From assembly GCF_026914185.1 (NCBI RefSeq), contig NC_070560.1:65001-129000 (forward strand): a stretch of DNA of 64,000 bases, read 5' to 3'. Below, piece after piece: positions 57,114-64,000 of the stretch (its first letter is position 1; each line of letters begins with the position of its first letter). The notes beneath the pieces were generated by a model. That model saw nothing but the letters and a program-made list of their open reading frames with translations, searched no databases and was not told where the DNA came from. The stretch comes from Puccinia triticina (lineage: Eukaryota > Basidiomycota > Pucciniomycetes > Pucciniales > Pucciniaceae). Both the position numbers and the translations under genes were made by a program.

Positions 57114-60100
57114 CTAGCTAGACATGATTCTATTTCTCAATGTGACAAAATTATCGGGGGTCATGCACTTGGTAAAAATATCAGCTAGCTGGTCCTTCGT
57201 ACCTACCCATTGAAGCGACGTCTTTTTTTGAAAAAGTGACTCATTCGTGATGTAGAAGTCACGGTCAGTATGGTGTGTTCTCTTGTTGGACGTGTCATCC
57301 GTCGACACCTTAATCGCCGATTGGTTATCGCAAAACAGATGACCCACATAATCCCTCTTCAGAACATCCCTCAGCAAATGTCTCACCCAGAGTGTCTGGC
57401 GCGTGGCTACTCCCAGTGCCATGTATTCCGCGTGACAAGTGGACGACGCCACTGATTGTTGTCGCCGTGAGACCCAAAGAACAGGGCAATTTAAAAAGGT
57501 GATTAGTACACCATAAGAGGAACGGGAGAACTCTCCTCCCCATGACGCATCTGCAAAAGACTTAAGTTCAAGATGATCAGCAGACGGGAACAAGTTCAAG
57601 CGCAGGTCTTTAGTTGTGGCCAGATAATTGGTGAGGTGCGTTACCCCTTTCCAGTGCAAGACTCCCGGTTTTGCCGCAAAACGCGCCAGATAATTGACTG
57701 CAAAGCAAATATCTGGCCGCGTCCCCACCACGAGATAGCTCAGGGAGCCTATCACTGAGAGATACCGGCCTGAGTATTCTTGCACACCATCCACATCTGT
57801 CGTCGCGTTGTATCCCACAGGCAGAGGGGTCGACGCTTTCGAATAACCGTCCCAGTGGCCGTCCAAAACCGCTGACACCAGTCCCTCTTGAAAAAGCGCG
57901 AAACCCCTAGGCGATCGGACAACATTTAGACCAACGATTGTGTCGAGGGAGTGAGACCGCTTGATCTTGAGGATGTCTTTCAGGTCGTCCTCCAGGCGTT
58001 TCAGCAGCGTCGGGTTCGACGCCGTAACTACTCCGTCGTCCACGTGCAACCACACTACTCCCTTCTCATCAGGGTGACGAAGGATGTAAAGGCTGTTATC
58101 GTACTGAGAGGGCGAGTATCCAAACTTGTCCAGCACGTTTTTAAGGTGTAGCCACCAGCACCGAGCTGCTTGCTTCGTGCCATAAAGCGCCTTTTGAAGC
58201 AGGAGGGCATGTCCTGGGGCCGTCTCCATTCCTTCTGGCGGTTTAACCCAGACTTCTTCGTCGATCGGCGAGTTTAGGTAGGCAGCTACAAAATCGAAGC
58301 TGTGCACCGGCCAGTTATACGCCGCCGCCACCACCAACAGAAGTCGAAGTGATACAAAAGTAGCCGTCGGCGCAAACGTTGCGTTGAAGTCTTCTCCTTC
58401 AATTTGAGTAAACCCTTTCGCCACATAACGTGCTTTGAATCGCACTCCCGACCCATTGGTGTCCGGCTTCGTCGCAAACACCCAGCGTCCCCCAAGCGCT
58501 TTCTTATCCTCTGGTTTCAATTTCAGCACCCAGACCCGCATGCTCTCCAGGTTCGACAGCTCCACCGCAATAGCCTTTGACCACGCTTCCTTTTCCGGTG
58601 AGTTCATCGCCTGCTTGAAAGTCTTTGGTACGGAGATTGCATAGAATTGACAGAGACTAATGATCTTGTCAACAATAAGCTCCTGATTGGTAAACTCGAT
58701 TTCCTGGGAGAAATCGCCGAGTTGGAGAAGGTTCATGATGTAGTCAACAGATAGCTTTGGTCCTGGATCTGATTCGACCGTGCTTTCATCTACTTTCTTC
58801 ACCGGTCCACTCGTTGATTTCATCTCCGACAGGCTCGTTGGGAACCTGACCATTGCCGAGGTCACAAACTTCTTCTGAGACGGAATCCAAAAAAGCCACC
58901 CTTTGCTCTGTTCGAGGTGCGCTATCACATGACCTTCCAGAGCCCGCTCATCTAGTTTCTTCCGTTTTTCGTGCGGAATGTGGACGTATCCCATGCTCCC
59001 AAATACCCGGAAACTGTTGTACTGAGGTTTCCTCCCAAACATAGCCTCGTATGGTGTCTTGTCCCTGCTCACTTTGTTCGGCACTTGATTCAGAACATAG
59101 GTCGCCCATACGAAAGCGTAGCTCCAGAACTCATTCGACAACGGGCTGTCAATCAGAACCGTCCTCCCCATGTTGGCCACTGTTCTATTGAAACGCTTGA
59201 TCACCCCGTTTTGATAGTGATGGTATGGCAAGGCCTTCTCCGCAAGAATCCCTTTCTCCGCCAGGAAATTGCTCAACTTTTGGTTGACAAATTCGCCTCC
59301 GTTGTCGCTCCTGAGCGTCCCCAGTCTCTTTCCTGTCGCCTGTTCCAGGCGTACGATGGTGTCCATGATGTGCGCATTTGCCTCGGACTTCTGCTTCAAG
59401 ACTTTGACGAAAGCGTAGCCCGTCGCTACATCACACATGGTTAGTAGATACTTTCCGCCATCGATTGAATCGACTTGAAAGGGGCCCATGAGGTCCGCCG
59501 CCATGACATCCAGGCGCTCAACTTTCCTAAGGGTAGAACTCAGGGGGTTAACTTGGGTACTTTTGCTAATTGCACACACAGGACAATGAATCTTCCCAGG
59601 GGGTAGGTTTTCCGGCAGGCCGTGGCCGAGATCAAGTTTTATCAGTCTCCTTATATGTCTAAGGCTTGCATGACCAAAAGCCCTATGATAATACAGCAGG
59701 GTCTGTTCATCTTTGCTAAGCACCTCACTTTTCCACTGAAAGTTGGTTGATTTTCCCAACGGTTCCTTAAAGACTTCATCAGGCTTTGCCACTTTCACTT
59801 CAGAGGCAAGAATTAGGATGTCATTGCTGCCTGGGAGTTGAGCGGGAGGCTGCACATAGGATGGAACAGTCGGATAAACACTGGGAAAAGGAGAGCCTTT
59901 GATACGGTCGGAGGGAAAATCAGGAGGGGAAATGGGAGGGACAGAAGACAATGGTGAAGAAAAAAGAACATGACAATTGAGCGGTAGTCGAGAAATCACA
60001 GAGTCTGCCCTGATCATAGGGTATGGCATACACCATCGGTTTTTCGTTGGTTCAAACACGCAATCAAACAGACGCTCGCCAGTTGCTCAAGAGATTTGAA

Positions 60101-61115
60101 AAGCATCTGCTGCGTTGTCATAGGCAACAAGAGCGTTAGCTTTACGGAGAGCTGCCATCGATATCAGAGTGGTCTTTGCTTGCTCACAATAAAGAACTTG
60201 TTGCAAGACGATGACGCTGCCGTCGGGAACCTGAAACTTCAGGTTCCCCATCCCAGTGATCGATGATCCGGGTCCATTGGTAGCTACAGAGACACCAATG
60301 GGTTTAGGGAGGGAACAGAAATCATGGAGAAGATACTTAGAACCGGTAAAACCATGAGAGGCTCCCGTATCAAAAATCGTGACTTCACTCACGAGGTCTT
60401 CTCCAAGGGCCATCAAATGAAAGTCGAGGTCATCCAGGTCATTGGGAAGACCGTTGACTTCCACAACTTGCGCCGTCACCCCCCCTCTTGCCGAAGATGT
60501 CGATGTTGGGTTGGATTGCTGAGTCGCCTGGCTATTGGCACGGCTTGCCGCCTGGTATCGTGGGCGGTAGTGATTGGCAAGCTGTCTGGCATGTTGCTGA
60601 TTTCTGGAGGGGGGGTTCATTGCTTGCCTAAAGTCGGCCCGCGGGAAGCGCGTGGAGTCGACCGCCATTCCACTGGGGAGGTGTCCGTAAATCGTTCCAA
60701 CAATTGTGCCGATTGCCTGACCCGTCCTTCTGTTTGCTGTCCCTGCCTTCTTGCCTTCCGGGCAGTTTCGAGCGTAATGGTTCTCGCCTCTACACTGGAA
60801 ACACTTGTGGGCCGTTAGCGCATAAAAGTCGAGCGCATCAACCCAGTCCTCCTCGTCTACGTCTGTGAGGAAAGACAATACATCAAACACTTCAGACTCT
60901 TGGGTAGATACCACCAGACTCGACGGCGGATTTGATGTCACAAAAGCCGGACCGCTGCCCGACACTGATTCGACTAGGTGCTTGTGTTGGTCTTTGCATA
61001 TGTCGAGTTGCTTCATGATGTTTTCAAAGGTCGGACACTTCCCCGCAGGATTGTTTTGTACTATTTGTTCGACGCGGAGCTCAAAAGCCGTCTTGTATGG
61101 CGCCGACAAGTCCAT
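57114..61115 (-). pseudogene. Ty1/Copia Gag-Pol, 5'-truncated and split by one TGA
   Basis: The upstream frame (61115-60090) has a short Gag remnant, a zinc knuckle (CFQCRGENHYARNC) and a protease (VTIFDTGASHGFTGS). A TGA at 60087-60089 is followed in the same frame by an open frame to 57114. That part has the integrase zinc module and core (IHCPVCAISKS; AADLMGPF; LRSDNGGEFVN), reverse transcriptase (ARYVAKGFTQIEGEDF; WLHVDDGVV) and RNase H (FADASWGG; SSTCHAEYMAL; HLFCDNQSAIKVS). The order protease-integrase-RT-RNase H defines Copia. Only about 115 residues precede the knuckle, so the Gag N-terminus, leader and 5' LTR are lost. The whole copy is defective. Confidence 0.9.
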
Positions 61116-61987
61116 ACACTACAAACTTTTATTATTTCGCCCAAAAAAAAAAAATAAAAAAAAAAGTGGGTAAAATAATGGTAAAAAAAAATAAAAAAAC
61201 ATATTATTAGGATCCAATTTTTTCCCTTTGTATTTCACATCCTTCCCCCACACAGCTTTATGTTTTTTTTTTCTGTAACTCTCCTTCTCAATCTCATGTA
61301 CATTTGATCATTTTATCTCAGTGTAATTTCTTGTATCTCAAATACAAGTTCATGCCTTTTTTTGTGTAAATATCTGTCACATTTTTCTTATGTACATTTC
61401 ATCATGTTATCTCAGTGTAATTTTTCAACAGTAATCAAATATAAATTTATAAATTATAATCTACTGAAAATCTGAGGTTTGAAGTGCCGATGCAAATAAA
61501 TTTCTTGTTTCTTGAACTCCCTCTTACTTTAAAGTTAGAGTGATGGTTAAACTAACAAGAGGCGATCATTGCGAAAATCTGCCTGCACAGACATGTTTCA
61601 ATCCAAAAAGAGATTTCTAAACTATATATACATACACAACTTCCTAAATACACATGGAAAAAGACGGGCGGAGCAGAGGAGGATGAGCGCAGTGAAATTG
61701 AAAATATCGGCATGTCTAGCTGGTGCATGTTCGTGAGACTTCACAACATTGTTACAATCCGGAAGGCACACTTCTTGCTCCTAGATGTAAAAGAAACGTG
61801 CCTATGTTCATAAAGGAAAATTAGAGTTCTATAAATCTGAATAAGAATACTGACTTGTATTGTATGGCTGATGCCATTCGCGGTTTGGCCGATAATGTGG
61901 TGACATTGATTGACGGCTGTTGCTGCTTATTGAAACTGTACCTTAAATGTTTGAGGGAATGAGGTTATAATCTTCCAAGCTGATCAA
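61116..61987. other. AT-rich intergenic, no gene
   Basis: Poly-A-rich stretch (61141-61200) at the Copia break, then repeated phrases such as TTATCTCAGTGTAATTT (twice). No gene. Confidence 0.45.
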
Positions 61988-64000
61988 TCAGTAGCAAAAT
62001 AAAAACAAACCAAAAAGTTCTCGATTGCGGCCAGATGGACCAGGGACAATGTTCTCAGTTTCGCTGTTGCTTGCAGAAAGAGTGACTGAGGGCTTGATTT
62101 CCAGCATGGGAGTGGGGCAGTTTTGACCTCGATATTGTTGGTAGATTTCTTCAAAAGGATCTAATTAGATTGCCTCATGTCAGTAAGTTTGTCAATTTTT
62201 TTCGATGTGTTGACTGGTCATCAAGCTTACCACTTTTGAAACAACACTGGTATTCAGGCTCCGGCGATTGGAACAGCCACGGCAAATTCCTGACTGACCC
62301 GATTTCACCGTTTTTGTTCGGGACTTGGTCCTCAAGTGGTAGAGCCTGAACTTTGAATTCATTTTTCCGATCGTCCACTTTGGGAGGACTGGGGGTGTCA
62401 GCCAATTCATCCTCTTCGTCGGGATCTGATGAAGATGCGGTCGGCATCTGAATAGGGCTTCTCGGCTGGGGTGAGGGTGGAGTCAGAAGGCCGGCAATGA
62501 AGAGTTTTTCGAGCCAAGCGTCTTCATCTAAATCTTCAAGCGGTGCGCACTGAGCCGGATCTTTTTTGGGACTCTTGGCTACATGATATTTATCAGCATG
62601 GCTTAGGATTCCTTTCTCGGTAATACTTGAAGATTTTTGCGAACTCACGTGAATTTAGTATATTCTGATTTAAGGTATCCATGACCTCCATCACTGTCAT
62701 ATTCACCGTTTCTTCCGATTGAACAACAAGCCGTGAGAAAAGTTCTTCCTGCTCTTTTATCTCGCAACGAAGAAAGGAATCTAAAGCGTTGTTTTTGGAT
62801 GTGTCTGGAACAGCTCCTTGCGCGGGGTTATTATTCTTGTAATCGGATGAGGTTTTCTCTACGAATGGGAGTAAAGGTGGCCATTCGGACATCTTTTTTT
62901 CCGCGAAAGTTTTCATCATGAGATCGTCCGGCTCAAACGTGATCAAGGCTGAGGACTCGGTTTCGGATAAAAAATCGACACCAATTGGGGAAACCAGGCG
63001 CACTTTCTTGTTCACTGGTCCTTCAGCGCTTTTTTGAATGACAGCTGCGCTGGCTGAATGTTTGGTGCGCAATGTTCGAGGAATCTGGAGCTTTTTAGTC
63101 TTCTTTGGCTTTCGAGGCCCAGGCCCGTCACGTGGTTGGACACTGGCTGATTGTGAATGGCGATGTTTCCTCGAACTCGTCTCACTGTCCGAATGGTTGA
63201 TAACCGCCGAAGCAACTGCATCTCCGTGGGCGCCATGTTGATCAAGAACTGCGTCGGCTTTTCGGGTTGTGCGCAATGGTTGATGAGCGGGTTGAACGTT
63301 TTTGGCCTTCTTTGGTTTTCGAGAGCCGTCACATGGATGAACACCGGCTGATTGTGAATGGCAACGCTTCCTTGAAGTCGTTTCACTGTCTGAACTGTTT
63401 ATAACCACCGATCGGCTAGATGTTTTTGGGTCTGTTTCAAAAGCAGAAATATGCGTTCAGCCGTACAATTCATCAAAGCTTTCATGTGAAAACAATGTAA
63501 AAAAACACATCAGCACCTGTTAAATTTTGCTTTTGCGCAATCTGTTGACCGCTTTTCGATTTCACCCGTTTATCTTTACCTTTTGCGACCAAACCAACGT
63601 CCGTTGAACTCGCGCTCTCGCTGACATCATCATCAGATGCAATCGCCGACAGTTCGCTACTGAGGCACGGTTCCTCATCGGTCTTCTCAATAGTTTCTGG
63701 TTTACTTCCTTCGCCTACGGGTTTGGATTGCCCAGAGGAGGGATGATCTAGTTTAGCCTGAGTCGATCCTTTTTGGCCAGAGATAGACGACATTGTTAAG
63801 AAGCCCGAAGATAATATAAATATAAGTGTGGCCAAAGATTGAAATCACTTACCGGAACCGGAAGGACCGTCCCATGGTCCTTGAGATGATTCTTTCCGGC
63901 CAGCGGCTGGCATAGAAGCCCGGGGAGAAAAACATGAGGCAATAATTTAGACGTCTGGGCCGGCCGCTGCAGATAGTATTCAAATTACTCACCGTTACGG
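61988..64000 (-). CDS. Unrecognised, probably nuclear, low-complexity protein with an internal duplication (5' end outside window)
   Basis: Exons by frame and splice signals, right to left: 64000-63993 (partial), 63906-63853, about 63773-63517, 63431-62649, 62578-62231 and 62160-61988, ending TGA. An alternative start at 63793 (MSSISGQKGS) would remove the first two. About residues 95-225 are two copies of a roughly 66-residue unit (VINxSDSETxSRKxxHSQSA..RKPKKxKK), basic and Ser-rich like nuclear proteins. The rest is acidic or Pro/Ser-rich (TPPSPQPRSP; SSDPDEEDELAD). I recognise no domain and give no function. Exon joins are consistent, so it is likely a real host gene. Confidence 0.6.

Noticed and set aside
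61116..61210. Poly-A run at the Copia break as a retrocopy tail
   Set aside because: It lies at the 5' side of the element on its coding strand and is mixed with other bases, so it does not mark a reverse-transcribed mRNA end.

Overview
This window looks like a transposon-rich chromosome segment of a basidiomycete fungus, most likely a rust (Pucciniales, Puccinia-like). The reasons are the fungal EF-1alpha exon pattern, genes cut by many 55-85 bp introns, a small secreted cysteine-containing protein spread over eight tiny exons, and KDZ, Ty3 and Ty1 type elements. The species cannot be named from the sequence alone.

Layout. 1-1033 is the 3' part of an EF-1alpha gene on the plus strand. 1.0-11.4 kb is gene-free repeat space: a terminal-inverted-repeat (TIR) element, two inverted LTR-like copies, hairpin minisatellites and small MITEs. 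11.5-26.1 kb is a layered nest. An old TIR element was split by a solo LTR (12503-13479, own 5-bp target duplication) and by a hAT-type element (8-bp duplication ATCAACAT). The hAT element was in turn split four bases from its left end by a 10.9 kb CACTA-like element (13585-24475, 3-bp duplication AGA), which is built mainly from about 41 units of an exact 173-bp repeat in inverted blocks. A second solo LTR of the same family lies at 28192-29160 in the opposite orientation. A secreted protein gene follows at 30474-31630.

32203-49253 is a Ty3/Gypsy retrotransposon on the minus strand, with 402/422-bp LTRs that are almost identical. Its 3' LTR is interrupted by a structurally complete 10,947-bp KDZ (Kyakuja-Dileera-Zisupton) DNA transposon (32520-43466, 118-bp TIRs, 8-bp duplication CCTCTAAC). 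The KDZ element carries two convergent genes: the transposase (minus) and a 748-aa partner protein (plus) with a Gly-Gln-Gln-Phe repeat region and an HMG-box-like segment. This two-gene KDZ unit is the best candidate here for a little-described system.

50203-55704 is an intact-looking long kinesin gene (minus). It is followed by an inverted, truncated EF-1alpha duplicate (about 56180-56859), a 5'-truncated Ty1/Copia element (56860-61115) joined to that duplicate, and a partial nuclear-protein-like gene that runs off the right edge (61988-64000). The Gypsy pol, the Copia gag-pol and the KDZ transposase are each open except for one in-frame TGA. No tRNA, rRNA or CRISPR was recognised. Exon borders come from reading splice signals and frame only.
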